A DNA stretch of 64,000 nt from Pseudomonas cremoris (GCF_014230465.1 NZ_JAAXCY010000001.1:721735-785734), one strand, 5' to 3'; numbered from the stretch's first letter, positions 42,801 to 51,853 are shown. The notes: generated from the sequence alone by a model not told the origin. Program-made: numbers and translations.

Positions 42801-45610
42801 GCCACGTGCTGGGCGGTGACGCCGCCGAGCCCCCCAGCCTGGAAACCCAGCGCCATCTGGGAAGCGACAGCGGCTACCCAAGGCTTGCCGCCCCGGCGAC
42901 GCAACCCCCAACGTTAGAACAGCGCGCACGCCAGCTGTACCCAGCCCTCAACCCACGGCAAATTCATGACTTGCTCACCCACCTGCACGCGCAACCCAGC
43001 GGCGTCGCCAATGGCCTCGCCGCGCTGGCCGAGGAATACGGGCAGTTGGACCGCGACCTGAGCACATGGGAGCGCCAACCCCTCACGACTCACCCGGGCA
43101 CCGGAGCGCCCTTGTCCGACGCCGAGCAAGTCCGCGAAGCGCAGAACCGCTACATGAGCGCAAAGCAGCTGCGCCAATGCTGGCGGCGCGAGACCGATGT
43201 AGATGATTACTTCGAAGCCGCCCACGAAAACGGCCACAGCCTGCGCATGGAATACCCTACCCTCGGCCCATTGCCCGAACTGACCGCCAACTTCGACCAT
43301 GTGTCGTTGCTAACGCTCTACGGTTTCCCCGACAGCCCAGGCGCCGTTGCTTTCATCGGGCGTTTTCGGCGGCTGCGTCACCTCTCCGTCACCGGGTTCA
43401 ACCTCGGCACGCTGCCGGAAACCATCTTCAGCATGCCGCGCCTGAACGCCCTGAACCTGAGCACCTGCAACATCAGGCTCACCCCCGCCAGCCAGGCCCG
43501 TCTCGGCTCGCTGCATGGCTTGCAGATCCTCGCCTTGCACAACAACCCCCTGGGCTTGGCGCCCAGCGTTGAAGCCATGCCGCACCTGATTCATCTGGAC
43601 CTGACGCAGGCCGCCATCGAACACCTGCCGGCCGGCGTATTGACGCGCCCCGAACTGCAAGTGGTGCTGCTCAATGACAACCAGATCCGCGAGCTGCCAG
43701 CCGAACTGTTCACGCTGTCGCCCGAGCGAGCCGACAGCTTCGTGCTGAGCGACAACCCGCTGTCGCGCCGCACTCTGGAGCAGGTCAAGACCTACTATCA
43801 GCTCCATGGCGTTTATTTCGATATCGACGCGCCCGCCGCCGACCTGCGCGATGCGCGCCTGCTGTATCCGAGCCTGAGCCAGGAGGAACTCAATCAATTC
43901 ATCTATAAATTGCCGGGCAACCTCGAAGCCGGGCAGATTGAATTGGCCAACCGGGCAGGCGAGCTGCAACAGCTGCAAACCGAGTTGACGCAGTGGCAAC
44001 AGGCTCCCGACCTCAGCCCAACGGAGTATCGCCGCCGAAATGAGCTGAGCCAGTTGCTGGAAAACAGTTGGCGCCGCGAGCGCACCCAACCCACCGGGCG
44101 GCGCCACTCATTAGTGATATCGCGCCGCTTGGCCGGGCACATGCCCACCCTGAAGGCCACTTGGCGACACGTCGCGCAATTGGTGATCGAGGACGGCGTA
44201 GGCCTGGGCAACGTCGATGCATTCCTCGCCCGCTTCCCCGAGTTGCATGTGCTCAACGTGCACCAAGCGCCGCTGACGGACATTCCCCAAGCGGTCTTTG
44301 GCCTGCCAAAACTGTGGTTCCTCGAGCTGGAAAACTGCTCGATCAAGCTATCCGCCAATAGCCGCGCAAGCCTTGAAAACATGCAGCAACTGCGGCACTT
44401 GAGCCTGAGCGGCAACCCGCTGGGCGAGCTGCCGGATTTCAGCCAACTGCCAGAACTGGGCACCCTGCTGCTGACCGACACCGGGCTGAGCGCGGTGCCG
44501 CCCGGGCTGTTGCGCACCATGCCCCGCCAGGTGATCAACTTGAGCCGCAACGCCATCGAACACTTGCCAGCGGCGTTATTCGAGTTACCGGTCAGCAGCA
44601 GCCAGGCGTTCGATCTATCCGCCAACCCGCTGTCGTACACGTCCCTTGAGCAGATCAAACGCTACTGCCAGCGCACACAGGCATTTTTCAATGCCCAAGC
44701 ACCGGCGGCACAACGCGAGTGGGCGCAGCGACTCTACCCAAGACTGCAACCCCGCGACGCAGACGGTTTGATTTTCAAGCTGGCGGGCAACATGGATGAA
44801 GTCGATGCCGCCCTGACACGACTGGAAGCCGAATACCAGCAACTGGTCAGTGACCTGCAACGCTGGGCCGACGACGTGCCCACCCGGCACCCGGTGCTGG
44901 GCAACGACCTGGATGATTTGACCCGCATCGCCGAAGAGGGCAACCGCAGCCACTTCAAGCGCCTGCTTGAAGAAGCCTGGCGCCGCGAAAGCCCGGAAGA
45001 CGAAGAAAGCCTGGACTATACGCCGACCCATGCCGTGCTGGTCAACCTGCCAATCATCGGTGAGTTGCCACCATTGAGCGCGCGCTTCGAGCATGTCACG
45101 GCGTTTGAATTCAAGGGTTCGATCACCACCACACAGGTGGACGGCACGCTCAAGAACTTCACCGAGCTGCAATCGCTGAACGTGAGCCACTGCACCCTGG
45201 AGCGGCTGCCCACGGCGATCTTTGCCATGCCCAAGCTCACCAGCCTGGAACTGTCCCACTGCGCGATCCGGTTGACCCCGGCCACCGCGCGTACGGTCAG
45301 CGACCTGCACAGCCTGGAGTTCCTGGACCTGAGCAACAACCCACTGGGCCACGCGCCGGACGTCACTGGCCTGCAAAGACTGACCTCGCTGCACTTGCAC
45401 AACACGCGGATCAGCCAACTGCCCGACGGGGTGTTTCAACTCACCGAGCTACAAAACCTGGACCTGAGCCATAACCAACTACGCGAAATCCCGCAGGCAT
45501 TAATGGAGACGCAACAGAACTTTCACGGTATCCGTCCGGCCAACACACCTTCCTGGCCCCGACGCCAAAGGCGATGGTGTCCACCTGATTTAAGTGGACA
45601 CCATTTCTAG
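39812..45610 (+). CDS. Giant toxin-like LRR protein, 3' end cut off by a transposon
   Basis: The truncated ORF gives 1,932 aa from ATG 39812 (MSTPSLTDD; an in-frame GTG at 39761 is weaker). The N-terminal half resembles the DUF6543/dermonecrotic-toxin-like part of large Pseudomonas LRR effectors and holds a hydrophobic pair (ILNAALLIVAPFIPGLGELML, written here in part; residues ~435-465). From ~1033 there are three ~300-aa modules. Each has LYPxL, a coiled-coil helix, an L--xWRRE motif (~1123, ~1419, ~1723) and leucine-rich repeats such as LNALNLSTCNIRLTP and LEFLDLSNNPLG. No NEL E3-ligase domain or signal peptide was seen. The real gene ends at 45527; the last 27 codons come from the transposon, replacing 53 native ones. 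Injected or secreted toxin is an inference. Confidence 0.8.
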   Translation: MSTPSLTDDTAQPDRHYALLKDAIAPWLGQASSTRRRALAEATLQAHATNAEFKRLTGVHWNAQNAVDDALNQVQGPRAFARARLEGALLTRFGLDLNSESVFLRLYIPQHVPWFSIPSGAARTWTVSLLDAALHNFEHSETLDDAFEIDSTYITPPNATGQFDTLPAIREKIGITTFTRLCRELDIGAHYQTYLRTQLGLNEPVSAAVLQAKVDASHKAALRVALQLARQRGDIRDDFARQVEGLLQGRSDLSLDTQPLHCHTLQMMDAPLAGILLIAPDLETSRSVQRLVAYVPDDPQQPLKEYASALAFQQELTHQLRDPDYQTFFSRFVPHAQRGVFFANLSQRLARVKWHPTDYGSGLPAWRKEPTDAPKLQFVATLVHGNIWLHLYQQKLNQVLNDARTQAVSTATVDRNARWALWDSFVNVASSILNAALLIVAPFIPGLGELMLGYMAYQLLDDVFEGIVDWAEGLSQEAFGHLMSVLQSLVQLGAFGAGSTIGAAQLRRVLPPDVLAFIDRFKPVTLASGARRYWQPDLTPYQQHIRLPPRLGIDSQGLHRMRGESILPLEGKLYAVQKHANEDTYVIKHPNRPEAYTPRVQHNGAGAWHSELDTPLQWDHPTLLRRLGHRVAELSEADQQLALSLSGVNENALRQMHVRSDPVPPLLDDTLDRLRLDRSLQTLIERLDSDDPTQHAQVDPQDMLQLLTTYGDWPNTRALRIVDAEGNTAWAFGDQNKPVVQIHEAQMTNGDLLRTLLQALSPEEIRRQFGEVAADPELRLENRVKQLRKKLARLAERHRTELFEARYAEYQLTEQPPVQHMMQTAPGLPTKLITRLLGQASAFELEELGYQRTPPRLAHLAESALAELRLNRAYEGQHLVAPPNLDTDRLALNSLKLLPGWSDQLRLDARHLDAAAASWLQVGPDDAPIQRTVVRTAGGRYVPYDDKGPLFGETDLYTAVLNALPDAQRDALGIGIGQGPLLEERLRHNPLKRDELRHVLGGDAAEPPSLETQRHLGSDSGYPRLAAPATQPPTLEQRARQLYPALNPRQIHDLLTHLHAQPSGVANGLAALAEEYGQLDRDLSTWERQPLTTHPGTGAPLSDAEQVREAQNRYMSAKQLRQCWRRETDVDDYFEAAHENGHSLRMEYPTLGPLPELTANFDHVSLLTLYGFPDSPGAVAFIGRFRRLRHLSVTGFNLGTLPETIFSMPRLNALNLSTCNIRLTPASQARLGSLHGLQILALHNNPLGLAPSVEAMPHLIHLDLTQAAIEHLPAGVLTRPELQVVLLNDNQIRELPAELFTLSPERADSFVLSDNPLSRRTLEQVKTYYQLHGVYFDIDAPAADLRDARLLYPSLSQEELNQFIYKLPGNLEAGQIELANRAGELQQLQTELTQWQQAPDLSPTEYRRRNELSQLLENSWRRERTQPTGRRHSLVISRRLAGHMPTLKATWRHVAQLVIEDGVGLGNVDAFLARFPELHVLNVHQAPLTDIPQAVFGLPKLWFLELENCSIKLSANSRASLENMQQLRHLSLSGNPLGELPDFSQLPELGTLLLTDTGLSAVPPGLLRTMPRQVINLSRNAIEHLPAALFELPVSSSQAFDLSANPLSYTSLEQIKRYCQRTQAFFNAQAPAAQREWAQRLYPRLQPRDADGLIFKLAGNMDEVDAALTRLEAEYQQLVSDLQRWADDVPTRHPVLGNDLDDLTRIAEEGNRSHFKRLLEEAWRRESPEDEESLDYTPTHAVLVNLPIIGELPPLSARFEHVTAFEFKGSITTTQVDGTLKNFTELQSLNVSHCTLERLPTAIFAMPKLTSLELSHCAIRLTPATARTVSDLHSLEFLDLSNNPLGHAPDVTGLQRLTSLHLHNTRISQLPDGVFQLTELQNLDLSHNQLREIPQALMETQQNFHGIRPANTPSWPRRQRRWCPPDLSGHHF
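45520..45527. repeat. Left 8-bp target-site duplication (CTTTCACG)
   Basis: Direct repeat, identical to 54213-54220 on the other side of the mobile element. IS66-family elements generate 8-bp duplications. Confidence 0.95.
45574..45604. other. Hairpin near the left end of the transposon
   Basis: ATGGTGTCCAC and GTGGACACCAT form a perfect 11-bp stem with a 9-nt loop. It lies between the end repeat and tnpA and overlaps the stop of the truncated LRR ORF. A counterpart (GTCCGC / GCGGAC, 54140-54161) occupies the same place at the right end. It may block read-through into tnpA. Confidence 0.6.
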
Positions 45611-45629
45611 CCTTTTAAGCGGGTCTTTC

Positions 45630-45935
45630 ATGCAGCCACAACGCCGTTCCTACTCCAAATCCTTCAAGGCCCAGATTATTCAAGAGTGCGCCCAGCCCGG
45701 GGCCTCGATTGCCAGCGTTGCGCTGAGCCACAGCCTCAACGCAAACCTCGTCCATAAATGGATCCGAGTGCACACGCAGAAAGCCATGGCGCTGCAACCT
45801 GCTTTCATTCCTCTGTCCTTGCAGGCTATTGGGACAAAGTCGGATTCCGCGTCATCGACTATCTGTCTGGAAATCCCACACCCGAGCGGTACCATCAAAG
45901 TGAACTGGCCGACCGAAAGCGCCGCTGCCTGGTAG
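45630..45935 (+). CDS. tnpA: IS66 family transposase accessory protein TnpA (left copy)
   Basis: 101 aa, a transposase_8-like helix-turn-helix protein (SYSKSFKAQIIQECAQPGASIASVALSHSLNANLVHKWI). Compared with the right-hand TnpA it is clearly homologous but diverged and lacks the last few residues (ends NWPTESAAAW where the other has SDPDGCARF...). No tnpB or tnpC follows; the next DNA is IS30-derived. Probably a remnant whose end is still usable by the right IS66. Confidence 0.8.
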   Translation: MQPQRRSYSKSFKAQIIQECAQPGASIASVALSHSLNANLVHKWIRVHTQKAMALQPAFIPLSLQAIGTKSDSASSTICLEIPHPSGTIKVNWPTESAAAW

Positions 45936-45989
45936 CCGACCGCGCAACACGGTGCAATATCACCATATCTACCAGGAACTGCTCTCTGT

Positions 45990-46603
45990 GGGTCGGCGCT
46001 GGCGCGCACCACCAACGTGCCTACAGACGAGGCGTTAGCCTTACCCTTGGTCAGGTCGCCTCCCAATACCCCGGCATCAGCCGGTCTTCGATCTCCGGCG
46101 GACGCACATGAATGCTGACCATCTCAGGGATCAGGCCGCGCCGATCCACACCGCCATAGCGCGGTCTGCGCGTCGTCTTGCTTTGGCGCAGGCAGATGAT
46201 AAGCTCCTTGCGCAGTTCACCGACCGGCAGGGCATAGATCGCGTTATTGATCGTCTTGCGACAGACGTAGGCCTCTCTGAGGTTGGGAGTCTTCATGCTG
46301 CGCATGCTTGCGGGCAATCTGATCGGGAGACAAACGCTCACGCAGCAGATGGGCCACCAACTCGAAGCGCTCGCTACCCAGCAACAGCTTTCGCATCGGT
46401 CGACAAACCTAGCGGCGGGCCTGCATCTGCTGCCGGGCCGCACGGGCCGAGTAACAACCGCAGGCATCTCGATTGCGGCGCAGCTCCCGGCTGATGGTCG
46501 AAGGGGATCGGGTGATCAAGCAGGTAATCCTACGCAGGCTGAAACCTTGGGCATGACCGATTTAAATGACGCGCTCTTCAACGCTGAGTTCGGAGTAAGA
46601 CAT
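45990..46603 (-). pseudogene. IS30-family transposase, broken remnant
   Basis: The reverse strand from ATG 46603 reads MSYSELSVEERVI, then a stop, then IGHAQGFSLRRI...STISRELRRNRDA and, after frame changes, YVCRKTINNAIYALPVGELRKEL, VSIHVRPPEIEDRLMPG and GDLTKGKANASSVGTLV, in IS30 order. It has at least one nonsense codon and a frameshift near 46062, and the catalytic C-terminal half is missing. Not functional. Confidence 0.85.
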
Positions 46604-46886
46604 AGGGGCAGCACCGTACCGGAAAGGCCAGGTGCTGCACTCAACTTTTGCCGCCGCAGGTCGACAACTGTTTGCCAGCCCTAATACCTATCAAGGGGGA
46701 GCACTCTTCGACAGTTGTGACTATCAGGCTGTTCACCTGTCTTTTAGCCCCCCCTCTATGGGGGGAGCATCAAGAGGGGTGCCTGCTAATGTGAAAAAGT
46801 TTGACTAAACGATCAGCTTACAGAGCCGACTAGACCCACTGCCTCCCAGGCTATCGATGTGCCTATCATTCAGGTGAGCCCTCCCC
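46604..46886. other. Promoter-side gap before the Aer-like gene
   Basis: 283 bp with no gene. The first ~50 bp (with GTGCTGCACTCAACTTTTG) may be the end repeat of the IS30 remnant. The rest should hold the promoter of the cargo genes; no clear sigma-70 or sigma-28 element was recognised. Confidence 0.4.
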
Positions 46887-48452
46887 ATGCGAATCAATCA
46901 ACCACTCAGCGGCCGCGAACGCAGTTTCCCAGCAGAACAGCACCTCATTTCCGCCACCGATACCCGCGGGATCATCACGTACTGCAACGACGAGTTCGCC
47001 GAGATCAGCGGATTTACCCGCGAGGAATTGGTCGGCAGCCCGCACAACCTAGTGCGTCACCCGGATATGCCGCCTGCCGTGTTCGCTCATATGTGGGACT
47101 ACCTAAAATCCGGACGCAGCTGGATGGGCATCGTCAAGAACCGCTGCAAGAACGGCGATCACTATTGGGTCAGCGCCTATGTCACGCCCATCCAGGAAAA
47201 CGGCCGGGTCGTCGGCTACGAGTCGGTGCGCAGCAAACCCAACAGCGAGCAGGTGCGCCGTGCCGAAGCGCTCTACGCGCGCCTGAACCAGGGGCGCCCG
47301 GCCATCGGCCGTGGCGAGGCATTCGCGCAACTGGCACGCTTCTTCGTGCTGCCGCTGCTCGGTGTAGTGAGCGGCGCGGCGCTCTGGAGCCTGGAATTGC
47401 CCGGCACGGCGTTGCTGCTGACCTTGGTCCTGCTTGGGCTGCAGGGTTTTGCCAGCCTGCACAACTCCAGCCAGCTGCTCGGCCGGGCTCGTGCAGTAGC
47501 GCCAAAAACATTCGACAGCCCGCTGGTGGCCCGCACCTACAGCGATGCCTCCGGGCCACTGGCGCTGCTGCACCTGGCACTGATCAGCGAGGATGCACGG
47601 ATTCGCACGGCGCTTTGCCGCCTGGGAGACTTCGCCGACCAGACCGCCGCCCTGGCCAAGGAAAACGGCCGCCTCAACGAGCAGGCCGAACGTGCCCTGC
47701 AGGCCCAGCGCAATGAAGCTGACCAGGCCGCCACGGCGATGCACGAGATGGCCGCGTCGATCAATCAGGTCTCCAGCCACGTCCAGCAAACCGCTCAGGA
47801 AGCACGTCAGGCCAGTGAACTGGCTATGGCCGGCGCCCAGCAGTCGCAGCAAAGCCGCCAGGTCATCGAGCAACTGGCGCAGACTGTCGATGGCATCGGC
47901 CAATCGGTGCAGTCACTGGCCGATGAAACCGCTTCCATCCAGCAAGCCGCCAGCATGATCCACGCGATTGCCGAGCAGACCAACCTGCTGGCCCTGAATG
48001 CCGCCATCGAAGCAGCCCGCGCCGGTGAGCAGGGCCGTGGCTTTGCCGTAGTGGCCGACGAAGTGCGCGCCCTGGCCTCCAAGACCCGCCAGTCTACCGA
48101 CGTCATCCAGGGCATCATCACGGGCCTGCATAAGGAAACCGAACGTGCCTTGAGCGTAGCTCGCGCCGGCAGCGAGGAAGCGCGTAACGGCGTGGCGCGG
48201 GTAGCGCAAACCGAACAGTCGCTACAGGGCATCAGCCAGACGGTCGACAACATCCATCAGATGGCCGAGCAGATGGCCGCTGCCGCCGAACAGCAGAGTC
48301 TGGTCGCTGAGGATATTGCCCGGCAGATCAACTCGATTTCCCAGGCCACCAACGACAATGCCGAAGTCACCGGCAATAGCGCGCGCCTAGGCAGCCAGCT
48401 ACAGTCCACTGCAGGCTCCCTGCACGCGCTGGTCGAGCGTTTCAACAGTTAA
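46887..48452 (+). CDS. Aer-like PAS chemoreceptor (methyl-accepting chemotaxis protein)
   Basis: 521 aa. N-terminal PAS of the Aer type ([62 protein letters not shown]; ~20-120), which in Aer binds FAD and reads redox state. A hydrophobic membrane segment follows at ~150-195 with no periplasmic domain. The MCP signalling region has the hairpin tip [32 protein letters not shown] (~363-395). Aerotaxis/energy taxis receptor by homology. It is cargo of the IS66 transposon, followed after 43 nt by the c-di-GMP gene, so probably one transcript. Confidence 0.92.
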   Translation: MRINQPLSGRERSFPAEQHLISATDTRGIITYCNDEFAEISGFTREELVGSPHNLVRHPDMPPAVFAHMWDYLKSGRSWMGIVKNRCKNGDHYWVSAYVTPIQENGRVVGYESVRSKPNSEQVRRAEALYARLNQGRPAIGRGEAFAQLARFFVLPLLGVVSGAALWSLELPGTALLLTLVLLGLQGFASLHNSSQLLGRARAVAPKTFDSPLVARTYSDASGPLALLHLALISEDARIRTALCRLGDFADQTAALAKENGRLNEQAERALQAQRNEADQAATAMHEMAASINQVSSHVQQTAQEARQASELAMAGAQQSQQSRQVIEQLAQTVDGIGQSVQSLADETASIQQAASMIHAIAEQTNLLALNAAIEAARAGEQGRGFAVVADEVRALASKTRQSTDVIQGIITGLHKETERALSVARAGSEEARNGVARVAQTEQSLQGISQTVDNIHQMAEQMAAAAEQQSLVAEDIARQINSISQATNDNAEVTGNSARLGSQLQSTAGSLHALVERFNS

Positions 48453-48495
48453 TAATCCTGCACAACGGGCGCTAGCAGCGCCCCCGGACAACGCC

Positions 48496-51360
48496 TTGCA
48501 GCCTCTCTATCTGAACCACCGCAGTCTGGCTCTGAGCACCTGCGCCCTGGCCTTGGTACTGATGGCCCTGGCCCTGAGCCTGCCTCCGATTGCCATCTTC
48601 ACTGCCCGTCCGGCCGACTACCTCTCGGTGCATATCCTGCTGGAAATGTTCGCCATCAGCGTCTCGCTGATGATTGTGACTATTGCTTGGAATACCCCTG
48701 ATCATGACGCCGAGCCCATAGCTCAGACCTTGGTCTTCGGCTTCGCCAGCGTGGCCGGCCTGGACATGTTGCATACCCTGTATTTCGCCGGCATGCCGGG
48801 GCTGGTGGTGGATGGCAGTACCAACACGGCGATCTTTTTCTGGCTCAGCAGCCGTGCGGTCGAGGTGGCCGTTCTCTGCCTGGCAGCCCTGTCGTTGCGC
48901 CTACCCGGCAGCCGCAATGCCTGGCTGATAGCAGGCATTGTCCTGGTCGCCGCCCTGTTCCTGATCGCCACTCAGCGCCCACAATGGCTGCCGCTGAGCT
49001 ATATCCCCGGCAGCGGCCTGACGCCACTGAAGAACACCTGCGAACTCATCCTGTGCGTCGCCAACCTGGGCCTGGCCCTGTGGTTCTTCCTGCGTAGCCG
49101 CAAGACTCAGAGCAGCCGCGATCTATGGCTGGGCGCGGCCTGTTTCATTACCGCGATGGGCGGCCTGGCGTTTACCCAATACCGAACGACTTCGGAATTC
49201 ATCAACCTGTTCGGCCACATCTATAAGGTGGCCGCCTACTGCTTCTTCTACCTGGCTGCCTTCCAGATTGCCGTGCGCAAACCCTATCGTTTGCTGGAAG
49301 TGCGTGAGCAGCGCATTCGCGAACAGGAAACCGAACTGCACAACCTGCTGAGCAACCTGCCGGTTGGCATCGCCCGCCTGGATGAGCACCTGCACCTGCG
49401 CTATGCCAACCCGACGCTAATCCGCAGCCAGGATCGTCGTCCGGAAAGCGTGATCGGCCAAACCATCGGCGATCTGCTGCTGGACGACGTTGCCGAGCAG
49501 ATCAGACCACACCTGATCAAAGCCCTCGACGGCATACGCAGCGACCTGGACCTGCAATACCTGCGCCCGGACGGCAACAGCGCCTATGCCTCCTGCCTGG
49601 TGGTGCCGGAACGCCAGGTCAGCGGCCGCGAAGCCGGGGTGCTGGCGATTTTCACCGACACCAGCGAACGCGAGCACAATCGCCGACAGTTGATTGACTC
49701 ACTGCGTGAAATCGCCGAGATCAAGGCCGCCCTGGATGCCCACGCCATCGTCGCCATCACCGATGCCCGCGGGGTAATCACCCAGGTTAACGACAAGTTC
49801 TGCGCCATTTCCCAATACGCCCGCAGTGAACTGGTCGGCCGCACCCACAAAATGATCAACTCCGGCCATCATCCGCGCGAATTTTTCCAGGACCTGTGGC
49901 GCACCATCAGCCATGGCGAGGTGTGGAGTGGCGAGGTGTGCAACCGCGCCAAGGACGGCTCGCTGTACTGGGTGCAGAGCACCATCATGCCCTTCATCGG
50001 CAAGGATGGCCTGCCCGAGCAGTACATCGCCATCCGCGCCGACATCACCAAGCGCAAGCGCATCGAAGAAGCCGCCCAGCGCATGGCCCTGCACGACGCC
50101 CTCACCGGCCTGGCCAACCGCCGCCTGATGAGCGAACGCCTGATCCGCGCCCTGCACAACAGCCAACGGCATAATCAGCACGGTGCCCTGTTGCTGATGG
50201 ACCTGGACCACTTCAAGGAAATCAACGACACCCTCGGCCACCCGATCGGCGACCAGCTGCTCAAGGAAGTGGCCGTGCGCCTGCAGGGCACCCTGCGCCA
50301 GAGCGACACGGTGGCGCGCCTGGGCGGCGACGAGTTCGTGGTGATCATCGAAGAGCTGGGCAACAGCCAGGAAAGCGCCATGCACCATGCCAGCGATACT
50401 GGCGAGAAGATCCGCCAGGTGCTGTCCGCGCCCTATCAGCTCCACGACCATATGGCGCAGATCACCCCGAGCATTGGCGTGGTGTTGTTCGATGGCACGC
50501 TGCAGAACGCCGACGAACTGATCAAGCGGGCCGACATGGCGCTGTACAAAGCCAAGGATGCCGGGCGCGACCAGCTGTGCTTCTTCGATAACGCCCTGCA
50601 GAGCGAAATCAACCAGCGCGCCCTGCTGCAGCGGGACCTGCGCCTGGCCCTGGAGCAGGATGAGCTGCGCCTGTTCTACCAATCGGTAGTCGACGCCGAC
50701 GAGCAGATCCTCGGCTTTGAGGCCCTGCTGCGTTGGCAAAACCCGCAGCGCGGCCTGGTTTCCACGGCGCAGTTCATTCCCCTGGCCGAGGAAAGCGGCC
50801 TGATTATTCCGATCGGCCAATGGGTACTGGCCACCGCCTGCCGCCAGCTGGCCGAGTGGCAGCACGACCCCATGCGCCAGGTCTGGACCATTGCCGTGAA
50901 TATCAGCGCCCGCCAGCTCAGCCAGGCCGATTTCGTCCAGCAGGTGCTGCAGGTGCTGGCCAGCAGCGGCGCACCGGCCAACCGCCTGCGCCTGGAAATC
51001 ACCGAATCCATGCTGCAACACGACCTGACGGTAACCATCGGCAAGATGCAGGCACTGCGCCAGGTCGGCGTGCGCTTCTCGCTGGACGACTTCGGCACCG
51101 GCTATTCGTCCATGAGCTACCTCAAGCACATGCCGCTGGATCAGCTGAAGATCGACAAGTCCTTCGTCGACGAAATCCTCACCGACAACACCGACAGCGC
51201 CATCGCTCACACCGTGGTGACCCTGGCGCAAAACCTCGGCCTGGAGGTGGTAGCCGAAGGCGTGGAGCAGCGCGAACAACTGGAGTTGCTGATTGCTATC
51301 GGCTGCCGAGCGTTCCAAGGTTACCTGTTTGGTAAGCCGGAACCGATCACCCGAACATAA
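48496..51360 (+). CDS. MASE3-PAS-PAS-GGDEF-EAL c-di-GMP enzyme
   Basis: 954 aa from a TTG start (no ATG or GTG is available upstream in frame). Seven or so TM helices in residues ~10-260 resemble the MASE3 sensor (SVHILLEMFAISVSLMIVTIAWNT, DMLHTLYFAGMPG). PAS domains follow at ~285-395 and ~415-520, the second with NDKFCAISQYARSELVGRTHKMINSGHH. The GGDEF domain has intact GGDEF (~611, RLGGDEFVVIIEEL). The EAL domain has FEALLRW (~739), DDFGTGYSSMSYL and VVAEGVE. Both catalytic motifs look complete, so it could make or degrade c-di-GMP. Cargo of the transposon. Confidence 0.93.
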   Translation: MQPLYLNHRSLALSTCALALVLMALALSLPPIAIFTARPADYLSVHILLEMFAISVSLMIVTIAWNTPDHDAEPIAQTLVFGFASVAGLDMLHTLYFAGMPGLVVDGSTNTAIFFWLSSRAVEVAVLCLAALSLRLPGSRNAWLIAGIVLVAALFLIATQRPQWLPLSYIPGSGLTPLKNTCELILCVANLGLALWFFLRSRKTQSSRDLWLGAACFITAMGGLAFTQYRTTSEFINLFGHIYKVAAYCFFYLAAFQIAVRKPYRLLEVREQRIREQETELHNLLSNLPVGIARLDEHLHLRYANPTLIRSQDRRPESVIGQTIGDLLLDDVAEQIRPHLIKALDGIRSDLDLQYLRPDGNSAYASCLVVPERQVSGREAGVLAIFTDTSEREHNRRQLIDSLREIAEIKAALDAHAIVAITDARGVITQVNDKFCAISQYARSELVGRTHKMINSGHHPREFFQDLWRTISHGEVWSGEVCNRAKDGSLYWVQSTIMPFIGKDGLPEQYIAIRADITKRKRIEEAAQRMALHDALTGLANRRLMSERLIRALHNSQRHNQHGALLLMDLDHFKEINDTLGHPIGDQLLKEVAVRLQGTLRQSDTVARLGGDEFVVIIEELGNSQESAMHHASDTGEKIRQVLSAPYQLHDHMAQITPSIGVVLFDGTLQNADELIKRADMALYKAKDAGRDQLCFFDNALQSEINQRALLQRDLRLALEQDELRLFYQSVVDADEQILGFEALLRWQNPQRGLVSTAQFIPLAEESGLIIPIGQWVLATACRQLAEWQHDPMRQVWTIAVNISARQLSQADFVQQVLQVLASSGAPANRLRLEITESMLQHDLTVTIGKMQALRQVGVRFSLDDFGTGYSSMSYLKHMPLDQLKIDKSFVDEILTDNTDSAIAHTVVTLAQNLGLEVVAEGVEQREQLELLIAIGCRAFQGYLFGKPEPITRT

Positions 51361-51497
51361 GGGGAAATTAGCGTGTAAGGCTGAGCTGTAAATGAAGTTG
51401 TCAGCGAAGGTTATAAAGCCGTCGCTGAATGAGATCGAACTCAGACTGGAGATCTGTTTTAGTCGCTCATTCGACAAGCGTCTGCGTGAGTTAGCCC

Positions 51498-51674
51498 GTG
51501 TCCAGGAGACCGTTCACGCACCCCATTGAAATCCTAGGGCACAGCCTAGTCGTGTCAGCCAGCCTGGGGGTCGCCATCGCGCCCAAAGATGGGCAATGCA
51601 CGAACGATCTCATCATGCATGCAGATCTGGCCATGTACCGCGCCAATGAAAGCCTTCCGCGAATACTTCCGTAA
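51498..51674 (+). pseudogene. Fragment of a second GGDEF domain
   Basis: The plus frame reads PFTHPIEILGHSLVVSASLG, then VAIAPKDGQCTNDLIMHADL and AMYRANES, ending at TAA 51672-51674. This is the C-terminal third of a diguanylate cyclase domain (pattern VSASLGVA-P-DG-----L---AD-AMY-A). The preceding part, including GGDEF itself, is absent. It is not a piece of the neighbouring enzyme, whose corresponding region reads ITPSIGVVLFDGTLQNADEL. It is a relic of another c-di-GMP gene once present in the element. Confidence 0.75.
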
Positions 51675-51853
51675 CTCTTTTTTGGCACAGCAGCTCGTCA
51701 GCACTAGGCGATAAATTGCCGGCGGCGAATCGCCATGACACAGAGAAGCAACCCGATGTTTGCTAACGCCGGACTTGGTGAGCACCATGAGCGCCATCAA
51801 CGGTCGCTGGGGGCGCGGAACTGTAAGCGTCTGCCGAACTCACCTTGCGTAAT

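Noticed and set aside
46859..47716. Arg/Pro-rich frame overlapping the Aer-like gene
   Set aside because: +1 shadow of the receptor gene; no motif.
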